A DNA stretch of 64,000 nt from Faecalibacter bovis (GCF_017948305.1 NZ_CP072842.1:722001-786000); one strand, 5' to 3'. Positions 9,456-19,026 are shown, counted from the stretch's first letter. Notes: generated from the sequence alone by a model not told the origin. Translations and numbers: made by a program.

Positions 9456-9619
9456 TATGAGTCGATTTTATCTTTAGTTTTTTTATCCTCTTTTAACATT
9501 CTGACTGCTGGTGATTCATCATCATCAAACTGTCCCTTCTTAAATCCTACAAAAAAGAATAAAAGAAAGATTGCGCCTAACGAGACGCTGACCATTATCA
9601 TTAATAATAATATCCCCAT
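9455..9619 (-). CDS. ccoS: cbb3 oxidase maturation protein CcoS
   Basis: A 54-residue protein beginning MGILLLMIMVSVSLGAIFL. It has one membrane helix, then the typical CcoS continuation FKKGQFDDDESPAVRML with an aspartate run and a charged tail. CcoS is needed for cofactor insertion into the cbb3 oxidase. Its stop overlaps the ccoNO start by one base (TAATG), so it is the first gene of the oxidase operon. Confidence 0.92.
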   Translation of the reverse strand: MGILLLMIMVSVSLGAIFLLFFFVGFKKGQFDDDESPAVRMLKEDKKTKDKIDS

Positions 9620-9627
9620 ATCATCTA

Positions 9628-9659
9628 CAAAATTACAAAGCCTCAGCTTCTTATCACAA
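9628..9659 (-). promoter_or_regulatory. Promoter of the ccoS-NO-Q-P operon
   Basis: The minus strand reads TTG at 9659-9657, a 21-base spacer, then TAATTTTG at 9635-9628, matching both the -33 and -7 elements of Bacteroidetes housekeeping promoters. The -7 element ends only eight bases before the ccoS ATG, so the leader would be almost absent. An 11-bp imperfect palindrome, ATCACAATGAT (9653-9663), overlaps the -33 element. Confidence 0.6.
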
Positions 9660-9699
9660 TGATTTTAGTCAGAGGCTATTTTTGAAATCTAATTTAAAA

Positions 9700-12093
9700 T
9701 CATTCTAAATTCCATTTGTGTAAATAATCGGTTAATCTTGTACTCGCCGTAGCAAATAAAAGAACTGAAACCGAACTTACAGGCATCAAAATGGCCGCAT
9801 AAACAGGTTCTAAATTACCTGTAATTGCAAAAGCTAATCCGATGATATTGTATGCAAAACTAATTATAAATGCAATCAAAATTAATCGCATCGATTGTTT
9901 TGAAAGATTCATAAAATCAGGCACTAACCTGAAATTTCTTGCATCTAATATCCCATCACAAGATGGTGTAAAACTATTCATATCATCAGAAATGGTTACA
10001 CCCACTGTACTTTGTTTTAAAGCTCCAGCGTCATTTAAACCATCTCCTAACATTAGAACCTTCTTACCTTCTGCTTCTAACTTTTTAATATATTCTAATT
10101 TATCTGTCGGCGATTGATTAAACATAAAAGAAGTATTCTTAGGGAAAATTCCTTGTAAAAATTCTTTTTCAGAATCATTATCACCTGATAAAATATGTAA
10201 ATTATAACCTTCTAATTTAGAAATTAGAGAATTTAATCCTTTTCTGTATCTGTTTTTATAAATATATTTTCCATAAACCACGTGATTAATGGAAATATAA
10301 ACCTCTGTTTGATTTAATGATGAATTCCCTTCAGCATTTACAAAACTTCTGGAACCTACTTTAATAAAATAACCATCTACATTCCCTTGTTGCCCTTTCC
10401 CAATTATTTCTTCATAATCTTGCACATTTGCATGATCATTCACATTCAATTTTCGATGTAAAGTTCTGCTCAACGGGTGATTAGAATTTCGCAACAAACT
10501 ACGCACTAACACTTGTAAATCGCTTGTTAACTCTTTACCAACGTAAGAAATATTTGCATCATCACTTTCAGTAATTGTACCTGTTTTATCAAATACGACA
10601 TCCGTAATTTTTGCTAAATTTTCTATGGTAGCGGTGTTCTTTACATAAAATTTCTTGTTCCCAAAAACACGCATTATGTTACCCAAAATAAAAGGCGACG
10701 ATAACCCTAATGCACAAGGACAAGCAATAATTAAAATAGATGTAACTACCTTTAGAATTAATGAAGCATCTAAAAACCACCAAGCGATAGCTGATAAAAG
10801 TGTAATTCCTAAAATGATTAACGTAAAATAATGACTTATATGATTTGTAAACGCATTTAATTCAGATTCTTGTTTACTAAAAGCATCATTATTCCATAAC
10901 TGTGTTAGGTAACTTTGATTTACTTCTGAAACAATTTCTAATTCTATCGCATGACCTGATTGTTTTCCTCCAGCAAAAATCTTATCTCCCGATTTTTTCG
11001 GAATCAAACGCGATTCACCTGTAACGAATGAATTATCAATCATAGCTTCGCCTCGAATTAAGATTGCATCAGCAGGTATAATTTCTTCATTTCTGACTAA
11101 AATACGATCTCCTTTCTTTAACTCAGATAATAAAATAGGTTGTTCTACTCCATCTTCAAGGCGTGCAACTGCAACTGGATAAAATGACTTGTAATCACGA
11201 TCAAAAGCTAACGATTTGATTGTTTGTTGTTGAAACCATTTTCCTGTTAACATTAAAAACAACAAGGCAGCAAGCGTGTCAAAATAACCTGGTGATAAAT
11301 CAAAAATGATATCATAAGTCGATTTAAACATGATCACGATAATTCCTAAAGCAATCGGAATATCTAAATTGATATATTTATTTTTTAACCCTTGCCATGC
11401 TGATCTAAAATAATCAGTTGATGAGTAAAAGAAAACAGGTAATGATAAGAAAAACATGGCCCATCTAAAGTATTCTTTGTTCTCTTCCAACCACGATTCT
11501 TTAACGTCTCCAAAAAACTCTACATACTCTGGAAATGATAACAACATGATATTTCCGAAAGCGAAACCTGCGACAACAAGTTTACTAACTAATGAACGGT
11601 CGGTTTTAGAACCTTCTTTTTTATCAATCGATTTTAAATTAACAGATGGTTTATATCCAAGATTGGTCATCAACCTTGCTAAATCTCCTAATTTTAAATC
11701 TTCGTGTCTAAAAGTAATTTGTACGATTTTCTTCGTGAAGTTTACGTTTGAAGAAATAATCGAAGGATTAATGGTTTCTAAACTCTCTAATAACCAAATA
11801 CACGATGTACAATGAATTACAGGTACCTCGAATGAGACCACCGAAATACCATCATCAGAAAAATCTACGACTTTGTCAAAGATTTCCTTGGTGTTTAGAA
11901 AGTCGAATTGGTGATCTCCACGAGAATCGGGACGAACACCTGCATTTTGATTTAAATGGTAATAATCACTTAAATTATTTATGTTTAAGACCTCATATAC
12001 AGTCTTACAACCTTGACAACAGAACTCTTTTTGATCGAACTCAATTCTCTCTTCTTCAATTCCTTGCCCACAGTGGAAACAATTCTCTGCCAT
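9700..12093 (-). CDS. ccoI: Copper-translocating P-type ATPase CcoI (FixI)
   Basis: A P1B-type ATPase that exports copper across the inner membrane for assembly of the cbb3 oxidase. An N-terminal cysteine-rich region (CFHCGQG, FCCQGCKTVYEVL) is followed by a metal-binding domain with HCTSCIWLLE. Then come membrane helices, the actuator motif VTGES, the metal-transfer motif ACPCALGLSSP, the phosphorylation site VFDKTGT, the HP motif (NSNHPLSR) and the hinge LGDGLNDAGAL. I start it at ATG 12093 (797 residues). A TTG at 12105 could extend the frame by four codons but lies inside a TAATTTTG promoter element. It is divergent from the Crp/Fnr-like regulator. Confidence 0.95.
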   Translation of the reverse strand: MAENCFHCGQGIEEERIEFDQKEFCCQGCKTVYEVLNINNLSDYYHLNQNAGVRPDSRGDHQFDFLNTKEIFDKVVDFSDDGISVVSFEVPVIHCTSCIWLLESLETINPSIISSNVNFTKKIVQITFRHEDLKLGDLARLMTNLGYKPSVNLKSIDKKEGSKTDRSLVSKLVVAGFAFGNIMLLSFPEYVEFFGDVKESWLEENKEYFRWAMFFLSLPVFFYSSTDYFRSAWQGLKNKYINLDIPIALGIIVIMFKSTYDIIFDLSPGYFDTLAALLFLMLTGKWFQQQTIKSLAFDRDYKSFYPVAVARLEDGVEQPILLSELKKGDRILVRNEEIIPADAILIRGEAMIDNSFVTGESRLIPKKSGDKIFAGGKQSGHAIELEIVSEVNQSYLTQLWNNDAFSKQESELNAFTNHISHYFTLIILGITLLSAIAWWFLDASLILKVVTSILIIACPCALGLSSPFILGNIMRVFGNKKFYVKNTATIENLAKITDVVFDKTGTITESDDANISYVGKELTSDLQVLVRSLLRNSNHPLSRTLHRKLNVNDHANVQDYEEIIGKGQQGNVDGYFIKVGSRSFVNAEGNSSLNQTEVYISINHVVYGKYIYKNRYRKGLNSLISKLEGYNLHILSGDNDSEKEFLQGIFPKNTSFMFNQSPTDKLEYIKKLEAEGKKVLMLGDGLNDAGALKQSTVGVTISDDMNSFTPSCDGILDARNFRLVPDFMNLSKQSMRLILIAFIISFAYNIIGLAFAITGNLEPVYAAILMPVSSVSVLLFATASTRLTDYLHKWNLE

Positions 12094-12102
12094 ATTCTTT
12101 TG

Positions 12103-12110
12103 CAAAATTA
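12103..12110 (-). promoter_or_regulatory. ccoI promoter -7 element
   Basis: The minus strand reads TAATTTTG at 12110-12103, ten bases before the preferred ccoI ATG at 12093. As with ccoS, the leader would be very short. No convincing -33 TTG was found at the standard distance, which would suit a promoter that needs an activator. Confidence 0.45.
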
Positions 12111-12134
12111 CTTTCCTTTTATCAGAAATAACCT

Positions 12135-12158
12135 TAACTTTGTATGAGATAAGTCATA
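12135..12158 (+). promoter_or_regulatory. Regulator-gene promoter with 16-bp Crp/Fnr-like palindrome
   Basis: A -7 element TAACTTTG lies at 12135-12142, 27 bases before the regulator ATG. Directly after it is a perfect 5-6-5 palindrome, TATGA-N6-TCATA, at 12143-12158. The half-site length and spacing copy the classical Crp site (TGTGA-N6-TCACA). Its place at the expected transcription start of the regulator gene suggests autorepression. It also lies roughly 50 bases upstream of the expected ccoI transcription start, a place where an activator could act. The binding protein is inferred to be the adjacent regulator. Confidence 0.5.
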
Positions 12159-12168
12159 ACACAAAGCA

Positions 12169-12876
12169 ATGTCAGAATTTAATGAAAATCTAGAATCTAT
12201 CAAAATGTTGTTTGAGAACCCTGATAGTTTGGGCGTTTTTACGAAAGAAGAGTTAATAGAATTTGAACAAGAAAAGAGAGTTCTTACATTGAAAAAGGGT
12301 GACGAAATCATCCAAGAAGGAGCGACACCTAAGGGAATTTACTGTTTAATTAACGGAACAGCTAAATTATTTAAAATCGGTTTTAATGGTAAAGAGCAAA
12401 TTTTACGATTTGCGAATGCAGGAGATATTATTGGTTACAGATCTATCTTGAGCCAAGAAGTTTTTGGTGCATCAGCTACTGCTATGAATCCGGTTGAAAT
12501 TTATTACATCCCTGAAAAATTCTTTTTAAAATTATTAGAATTTAATCCAAAATTAGCCTTCGATATTCTACAACGAATTGCAAAAGATTTAGGCGAATAC
12601 GCACGTACAATTACCTATTTAGCACAAAAAACTGTTCGCGAACGTTTAGCTGAAGTTTTATTGTTATTAGAAGGAAAATTAGGTACTGATAAAGATGGAT
12701 TCATCAATATTTCTTTAACAAGAGAAGAAATGGCCAACTTAATTGGTACTGCAACTGAGTCTGCTATTCGATTAATATCAGAATTTAAAACAGATGAACT
12801 AATTGAAGTTGAAGGTCGTAAAATTAAAATTTTAGACCATCAAAAATTAACAAAGCTAGGACACGTTATTTTATAA
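12169..12876 (+). CDS. Crp/Fnr family transcriptional regulator beside the cbb3 locus
   Basis: A 235-residue regulator with a cyclic-nucleotide-binding-type beta-roll (about residues 20-140; LKKGDEIIQEGATPKGIYCL), a dimer helix around DILQRIAKDLGEY, and a C-terminal winged helix-turn-helix (TREEMANLIGTATESAIRLI, about residues 181-200). It lacks the N-terminal cysteine cluster of E. coli FNR, so iron-sulfur oxygen sensing of that kind is unlikely and the signal is unknown. Divergence from ccoI suggests that it controls the oxidase genes. A strong terminator follows at 12898-12932. Confidence 0.9.
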   Translation: MSEFNENLESIKMLFENPDSLGVFTKEELIEFEQEKRVLTLKKGDEIIQEGATPKGIYCLINGTAKLFKIGFNGKEQILRFANAGDIIGYRSILSQEVFGASATAMNPVEIYYIPEKFFLKLLEFNPKLAFDILQRIAKDLGEYARTITYLAQKTVRERLAEVLLLLEGKLGTDKDGFINISLTREEMANLIGTATESAIRLISEFKTDELIEVEGRKIKILDHQKLTKLGHVIL

Positions 12877-12897
12877 GGTTCTATATATTAAAAACTT

Positions 12898-12932
12898 AAG
12901 AGTTTCAAATTAATTTGAAACTCTTTTTTTTT
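12898..12932 (+). terminator. Terminator after the Crp/Fnr-like gene
   Basis: A perfect palindrome starting AAGAGTTTCAAATT spans 12898-12925 (14 bases per arm) and runs into a stretch of T to 12932. Confidence 0.92.
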
Positions 12933-13018
12933 GAACTAAATCCAACCATTTATTGTAAAACTCAAATTTATTTGATAATAAATTTAATATTCAACTTATA
13001 AAATGTTAAATTTTTAAC

Positions 13019-13026
13019 TAAATTTG
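13019..13026 (+). promoter_or_regulatory. Promoter -7 element of the large surface protein gene
   Basis: TAAATTTG matches TAnnTTTG 33 bases before the ATG at 13060. The upstream DNA is very AT-rich, and no TTG occurs at the expected -33 place. Confidence 0.45.
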
Positions 13027-13059
13027 AAACAACACTAATATTTAATTAACACATATTTT

Positions 13060-16000
13060 ATGAAGAAAACTTACACATCTTCTAAAATGACGCGTGATAA
13101 AGGTTCGGATTCGTTCGAAACCCTAATTAAGCGATCATTTAGAAACTATGTAGGGACTCTGTTATTAACAGGGGTTGGTATGACTGGTGCTCTTGCACAA
13201 ACAAATCCGACACCTCAACCGGTTCCATACACACAAAATTTTAATGACTTAACAAATGCTTACCCTGCTGGTTGGCAAGGTTGGAGAATTGCCGGAAACA
13301 TTTCGGGAAACTTTGAGATTGTTTCACCTTCTGCAGATTTTGCGTTTTATACATCTAATCTTTCAAATTCAACAAGTGCCGCACATATTGGAAACATTGG
13401 GCAAAGATTAGGATTCTTAAACACAACAACAACTAGAACAATTCCTGCTTTAGCAGTTAGTACTTTAGATCGTCAACAGATTAAAATCAAATACGACATT
13501 AATTTACAACGTGTTAATAGTGATCGTGTTTTAGCAGTACAGTTACAATATCGCATTGGTACAGAAGGTGATTTTACACCTATAACGGAATCAGAAGAAA
13601 TTTTTACTGGTGCTGGTTCTGGAACGAACAATTCTGGGACAAATGTAGTTGAAACTCGTACGAAAGAAATTAGTCTTCCTGCAGAAGTTGCGTTTAAAGA
13701 AAACGTACAATTTCGTTGGGTTACCGCACGTTTACAAGGTGGATCTGGAGATAACTTAGGATTTTCTATTGATAATGTAGAAGTTACAGGTATTACTGAT
13801 CCATGTGCCAACAATCCGATACCATACACTGAAGATTTTTCAGAACTAACAACTGACGTACGCGAGTGTACTTTAGTTGAAAATACTAATAACGATTCTG
13901 AAACTTGGAAAATTCTTACATCAAGCCAATCAGGATTCACTGCACCATATCTAAGATATAGATATCAATCTACAAACGCTGCTAATGATTGGTTCTTTAC
14001 TAAAGGTTTAGCTTTAGAAGCTGGAGTAAACTATAGAATACGCTACAAAACTGGAACAGGAGGTTATGATGAAAAATTAAAAGTTAGCATTGGTCAGGAG
14101 CAAAATAGTTCTGCAATGAACCAAGTTATTTTTGATCATGGTGTATTTAGAGCTAACGGAAGCACAATAAGTGTAGAGAAATATTTCACAGTTACAACAT
14201 CTGGAAATTATTACATCGGCTTTCACTCATATTCAGCTGCAAATCAATTCTATCTTTACTTAGATGATATTATCGTCGATTTAGCTCCTACATGTTTACC
14301 TCCTTCGGCAGTAACAATGTCTAACATTACACATAATACTGCACAAGCTAGTTGGACAGCTGCTTTGACAGAAGCATCAAGCTACGAATATTACATTTCT
14401 ACAGATGCAACAGCTCCAACAGCTACAACAACAGCTACTGGAACAACAACTACAACTTCTGCTACATTAAGTAATTTATCTCAAACAACAAATTACAATT
14501 TATGGGTTAGATCTGTATGTTCTGATACTGATAAATCTGAATGGACTTCAGTTACTACATTCCAAACTGGACAATTAGCAGCTACATTCCCATTTACAGA
14601 CAATTTTGATGGTGCTAATAATGGATGGGGAATTTTATCAAACTCTACAGCAACGAATCAATTATCTACTTTCTATATAGACACTCCAACTTCTTTGACA
14701 ATTGGAACTGGGACTACTGCTGCGAATTTAACATTTGCTAATGGTAAATTATTTGTTTCATCTGAAACAGATAACTTAAGTCCTGTTTATAAATCAAATT
14801 CAATCGCGTACGCTTATAGAGACGTTACTTTACCTGCTGATATTACTACTGCTAAAGTTAGCTTCAAATGGTTAATTAAAGGAGAAGGAACTACATATGC
14901 ATGGGATTTCGGACGATTTTTAATTGTACCTATCACATCTACTTTACAAACGACCACTCCATTAACACAAGATCCAACAGCTTTAAATAATATTTTCTCA
15001 TTTAATGAAAATCCATATTTATCGGGAGATTTCAAACATTTAATGAGTCATGTTGCTGCTGCTAATACTGTGTTTAATGGAGCATATGAAGAGAAAGCTA
15101 ATGTTTTCCAAAACAATGCGATTGATTTATCAGCTCATGCTGGACAAACTGTACGTGTATTATTCTATTTCAGATCTGATGGTTCTACACAAAATGCGCC
15201 ATCATTAATTATTGATGATTTTGTATTTGATTATACTCCATCATGTTTAGCTCCTACTCAGATGACGGCTTCTAATGTCGAAGCTAGAACTGCTGATATT
15301 TCTTGGACAGCTTCAACATCTGATGTTAATGGATATGAATACTACTATTCTACAGAAGCAACTGCTCCTACAGAAACTACAGAAGCTTCAGGAACAACTA
15401 CAGAAACTACAATTTCTTTAGCTAATTTAACTCCTGAAACTACTTATTATGTTTGGACTAAAACAGATTGTTCTGACGCTGGTAAATCAGAATGGACTGC
15501 TAGCCCATTAACATTCACAACAACAATTTCTTGTCCTGCACCTACGGCTCCTACAACTACAAATATCACTACATCTAGTGCTACAATAGGTTGGACATCA
15601 ACTGCAACAGATTTTGAGTATATTTATTCTACAACTAACACGGCTCCAGAAGCATCAGCTACAGGAACTTTAGTAAGTGGAAATACAGCTGAAATAACTG
15701 GATTAGATAGTACGACAACTTACTATTGGTGGGTTAGAACAGTTTGTGGTGAAGATGATAAATCTAGTTGGTTAGGTTCTTCTTTCCAAACAGCACAAGT
15801 GCCAGCAACATTCCCATTTGCTGATAATTTCGACAATCCTCAATGGGTATTCGCTAACGGATCACAAACAAATAAATTCTACATTGGTACACCTGCAGAG
15901 GCTAATAATGTAACTTATGCAGATAATAAATTATTTGTTTCTCAGAATGGAACAGATAACACATATTCTGGAACAGGATCTTTAATTTACGCTTATCGTG

Positions 16001-17484
16001 ATGTAGTTTTACCTGCTGACTTAACTTTAGCAAAAATTACATTCGATTGGATTTTTAAAGGAGAAGGAACTGTTAGTACACCATGGGATCATGGAAGATT
16101 CTTTATCATGCCAGCTTCTGCAATACCTACAGCAGGTACTAGCATTGATACTGAAGCGAATCCAATTATTATGAATGGAGTTAACTCTATTTACATACCT
16201 GGAGATATAGTTTCTAATGAATTTAATACAGTTCATCCGCATTTAATTTATAATCCATCACATACTTATAGTGGTGCATTCGAAGACATCAAACACACAT
16301 TTATTGACGAAGGTGTAGATTTAAGTGCGTACGCTGGACAAACAATTCGTTTAGTTTTCTATTTCAAAAATGATTCAGGAACACATCCACCTGCATTAAC
16401 AATTGATAACTTTGCTATTGATTATGCTCCGAGTTGTTTAACTCCAACTAATTTAGCAACATCTAATGTTACTTATAACGCAGCTACAATCAGCTGGACA
16501 GGAAATTCAGATACATATTCTTATGTAGTTTCTACAACTAATGAAGCACCGACTGGTGATACAGGAGTTTCTACTACAGAAAATACTGTAAATTTATCAG
16601 ATTTAAACTCAGCTACTACATACTACTGGTGGATGAAATCTGATTGTGATTCAGGAGATAATTGGTACCAAGGACCTTCATTTACTACAAATGCAACACC
16701 ACAAGCTTATCCATTTACTGATGATTTCGAAACATTAAAATGGAATTTAGTTAATGGTAATGAGACTAATAAATTCAATGTAGGAACTCCATCAGGTTCT
16801 GATAATGGTAAATTATTTATTTCTGAAAATGGTAATACTAACACTTATAATGTAGAAGCTACAAGTAGAGCTTATGCTTATGCAGACGTTGAATTACCTA
16901 CTGATATTACAACTGCAAACGTTAAATTTGACTGGACTGCTACAGGTGAAACAACATATGATTACGGTCGTTTCTTTATCGTACCTACTTCATACGTTCC
17001 TAATAATGCTACTAATATTACTTCTACAGGTACTATCACAGGTCAGTATTTCGGTTCAACTAAACTTAATTTATCTAACGGAACTGCAGTATTAAATGAA
17101 CAAGTTGATTTATCAGCTGTTGCTGGACAAACTGTTCGTTTATTATTCTACTGGAAAAATGATGCTTCAGACGGAGTTCAACCTCCATTATCAATCGACA
17201 ACTTCTGTTTCGCTAATGAATGTACAGAATTAGCTGTTGGTGATATGAATAAAGCGAATTTCGCTTACTATCCAAATCCAGTTCAAAACGAATTAAACTT
17301 CAAAGGTGAGCAAACAATTGCAAATATTGAAGTTTATAACTTAGCTGGTCAAACTGTAAATAGTGTTAAAGTTGGAGGAAAAACTTATCAATTAAATACT
17401 GCAAAATTAACTGCAGGTGTTTATATGGTTAAAGTTACTTTCGAAAACGGATCATCTAAAACAGTTAAGATTATCAAAAAATAA
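13060..17484 (+). CDS. Large modular secreted protein: anchor-J/MAM-like and fibronectin III repeats, type IX sorting domain
   Basis: A 1474-residue secreted protein with an unusually long N-region (about 30 residues before the hydrophobic part) and a signal cleavage near GALAQ. Five jelly-roll-like choice-of-anchor-J/cleaved-adhesin-type modules start near residues 53, 250, 508, 912 and 1212. Most begin with P-F/Y-T/A-D/E-N/D-F and end with IDDF or IDNF. Fibronectin III modules lie between them near 413-505, 727-820, 822-910 and 1127-1210, with conserved TTYYWWV and SC.(A/P)PT patterns. Residues about 1400-1474 form a type A type IX sorting domain (YYPNPVQNELNF, VYNLAGQTV, LTAGVYMVKV). It is probably attached to or released from the surface by the SprA system. 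No protease motif was seen, so an adhesin or glycan-binding role is inferred. Confidence 0.85.
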   Translation: MKKTYTSSKMTRDKGSDSFETLIKRSFRNYVGTLLLTGVGMTGALAQTNPTPQPVPYTQNFNDLTNAYPAGWQGWRIAGNISGNFEIVSPSADFAFYTSNLSNSTSAAHIGNIGQRLGFLNTTTTRTIPALAVSTLDRQQIKIKYDINLQRVNSDRVLAVQLQYRIGTEGDFTPITESEEIFTGAGSGTNNSGTNVVETRTKEISLPAEVAFKENVQFRWVTARLQGGSGDNLGFSIDNVEVTGITDPCANNPIPYTEDFSELTTDVRECTLVENTNNDSETWKILTSSQSGFTAPYLRYRYQSTNAANDWFFTKGLALEAGVNYRIRYKTGTGGYDEKLKVSIGQEQNSSAMNQVIFDHGVFRANGSTISVEKYFTVTTSGNYYIGFHSYSAANQFYLYLDDIIVDLAPTCLPPSAVTMSNITHNTAQASWTAALTEASSYEYYISTDATAPTATTTATGTTTTTSATLSNLSQTTNYNLWVRSVCSDTDKSEWTSVTTFQTGQLAATFPFTDNFDGANNGWGILSNSTATNQLSTFYIDTPTSLTIGTGTTAANLTFANGKLFVSSETDNLSPVYKSNSIAYAYRDVTLPADITTAKVSFKWLIKGEGTTYAWDFGRFLIVPITSTLQTTTPLTQDPTALNNIFSFNENPYLSGDFKHLMSHVAAANTVFNGAYEEKANVFQNNAIDLSAHAGQTVRVLFYFRSDGSTQNAPSLIIDDFVFDYTPSCLAPTQMTASNVEARTADISWTASTSDVNGYEYYYSTEATAPTETTEASGTTTETTISLANLTPETTYYVWTKTDCSDAGKSEWTASPLTFTTTISCPAPTAPTTTNITTSSATIGWTSTATDFEYIYSTTNTAPEASATGTLVSGNTAEITGLDSTTTYYWWVRTVCGEDDKSSWLGSSFQTAQVPATFPFADNFDNPQWVFANGSQTNKFYIGTPAEANNVTYADNKLFVSQNGTDNTYSGTGSLIYAYRDVVLPADLTLAKITFDWIFKGEGTVSTPWDHGRFFIMPASAIPTAGTSIDTEANPIIMNGVNSIYIPGDIVSNEFNTVHPHLIYNPSHTYSGAFEDIKHTFIDEGVDLSAYAGQTIRLVFYFKNDSGTHPPALTIDNFAIDYAPSCLTPTNLATSNVTYNAATISWTGNSDTYSYVVSTTNEAPTGDTGVSTTENTVNLSDLNSATTYYWWMKSDCDSGDNWYQGPSFTTNATPQAYPFTDDFETLKWNLVNGNETNKFNVGTPSGSDNGKLFISENGNTNTYNVEATSRAYAYADVELPTDITTANVKFDWTATGETTYDYGRFFIVPTSYVPNNATNITSTGTITGQYFGSTKLNLSNGTAVLNEQVDLSAVAGQTVRLLFYWKNDASDGVQPPLSIDNFCFANECTELAVGDMNKANFAYYPNPVQNELNFKGEQTIANIEVYNLAGQTVNSVKVGGKTYQLNTAKLTAGVYMVKVTFENGSSKTVKIIKK

Positions 17485-17506
17485 AATTTGATATCATCTG
17501 AAATAA

Positions 17507-17540
17507 AAAACGCCTCGGAGAAATCCGAGGCGTTTTATTT
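17507..17540. terminator. Bidirectional terminator between the surface protein gene and pepA
   Basis: An 8-bp GC-rich stem, CGCCTCGG and CCGAGGCG (17511-17518, 17525-17532) with loop AGAAAT, is flanked by A on the left and TTTTATTT on the right. It can therefore stop both converging genes. Confidence 0.93.
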
Positions 17541-17564
17541 TATAATTGATTTAAAAAATCATGC

Positions 17565-18953
17565 TTAATATTTCTTGAAAAATTGGTTTAGCAAACGGAT
17601 TCCAACACCAGTTCCTCCATTTCCTTTGTAATTTTCTGGTGCAGTTGTAAACGCAGGCCCAGCAATATCTAAATGAATAAATGGATAAGTTGTAAAATGC
17701 TCTAAAAATTTACCCGCAGTAATTGTACCTGCATAGCTTCCACCAATATTTTTAAGATCTGCAATTTGAGATTTAATTTGCTCTTTATAGTCGTCCCAAA
17801 GTGGTAATTCAACTAAACGCTCATACACTTCGTTTCCAGCAGTTTTTAATTTAGAATTAATCTCAACATTTGCATTACTCATCATACAAGTAGCACGAGT
17901 TCCCGCTGCAACTAAAGCTGCTCCTGTTAATGTTGCTGCATCAATAATTAATTCTGGCTCATATTGATTCGCATACGCAATTGCATCTGCTAAAATCATA
18001 CGCCCTTCCGCATCTGTATTTAATACCTCAACAGTTGTTCCATCATACATCGTAATCACATCACCCGGAGCATAAGCATCTCCTCCTGGACGGTTATCAG
18101 TAGAAGGAATTAAAGCGATAAGATGTAAATCTAATTGATTTAATGCTGCAGCATAAATTGCTCCACCCATACAAGCCGCTCCACCCATATCAGATTTCAT
18201 AAGATCCATCGAATTTGGTGTAGGTTTCAGGGATAATCCACCAGTATCATATACAATTCCTTTCCCAACTAAAACAATTGGTTTTTCGTTGCGAGGATTT
18301 GTTGGTTTATATTCTAAAATTGTAAAAGTAGGCGGTTGTACAGAACCTTTATTCACTGCTAATAATCCACCTAACTTCAGTTTGTCAATTTCATCTTTAT
18401 GTAAAACTTCAATTTTAATTTTAGCTTCTTTCGCAATCTCTTCTAATTCTTTCGCCAATTGTAATGAAGTCAAATAAGAGTTTGGCTCATTCACCATATC
18501 TCTTCCCCAATAAACAGCTTTTATGATATTGTTCAGCTCAGCAACTTGTTCAGCTGTAACATCACCAACTATTGAAACTTCATTCAATGCAAATTCTTTT
18601 TCATCTGCATCTTTAAAATATTTCAAGAATTGATAGTTAGATAATTCTAAACCTTCTGCAACCGACAACACTTTTGCACCATTTCCTACTAAAGTTATTT
18701 TAGTTGCTTTTTTATCTAATTGTTGTCTAATTGAAAATCCTGCAACACGCAAAGGTTCTAACTCTTGGTTTTCATCAACTAAAAAAACTGTTTGTTTTCC
18801 TAATTTAATAAAATCAAATTTTGCTTCTCCTTGTTTAAATTCTTCAATAATATTTTGAATCAATTCGTTATTTTCAACTTTAAAATCAGCTGATTTATCA
18901 AGCATAAAAACAACATTCTCTTGTAAAGTATAGCTTTGTGATATTGTAATCAT
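17565..18953 (-). CDS. pepA: M17 family leucyl aminopeptidase
   Basis: A cytosolic two-metal aminopeptidase that removes N-terminal residues from peptides. The 462-residue chain has a variable N-terminal domain (about 1-150), then the catalytic domain. That domain carries the M17 signatures VGKGIVYDTGGLSLKP, MDLMKSDMGGAA and NTDAEGRMILADA, which supply metal ligands and the catalytic lysine and arginine. The start ATG at 18953 follows a TACTTTTG -7 element at 18978-18971. It converges on the surface protein gene. Confidence 0.94.
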   Translation of the reverse strand: MITISQSYTLQENVVFMLDKSADFKVENNELIQNIIEEFKQGEAKFDFIKLGKQTVFLVDENQELEPLRVAGFSIRQQLDKKATKITLVGNGAKVLSVAEGLELSNYQFLKYFKDADEKEFALNEVSIVGDVTAEQVAELNNIIKAVYWGRDMVNEPNSYLTSLQLAKELEEIAKEAKIKIEVLHKDEIDKLKLGGLLAVNKGSVQPPTFTILEYKPTNPRNEKPIVLVGKGIVYDTGGLSLKPTPNSMDLMKSDMGGAACMGGAIYAAALNQLDLHLIALIPSTDNRPGGDAYAPGDVITMYDGTTVEVLNTDAEGRMILADAIAYANQYEPELIIDAATLTGAALVAAGTRATCMMSNANVEINSKLKTAGNEVYERLVELPLWDDYKEQIKSQIADLKNIGGSYAGTITAGKFLEHFTTYPFIHLDIAGPAFTTAPENYKGNGGTGVGIRLLNQFFKKY

Positions 18954-18970
18954 TTTTAAAAAATTTGTTT

Positions 18971-18978
18971 CAAAAGTA
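18971..18978 (-). promoter_or_regulatory. pepA promoter -7 element
   Basis: The minus strand reads TACTTTTG, matching TAnnTTTG, 18 bases before the pepA ATG. Confidence 0.45.
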
Positions 18979-19026
18979 CAAAAACGAAAGTTTAATTATT
19001 ACGATTTATAATTAAAGATTTAAATG

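Noticed and set aside
9450-9662. Plus-strand 70-codon frame over the ccoS region
   Set aside because: The opposite strand encodes a clear CcoS overlapping ccoNO by one base; the plus frame is a shadow.
9640-9676. GCCTC...GAGGC inverted repeat between ccoI and ccoS as a terminator
   Set aside because: Only five pairs around a 27-base loop and no T run; the region is better explained by the ccoS promoter.
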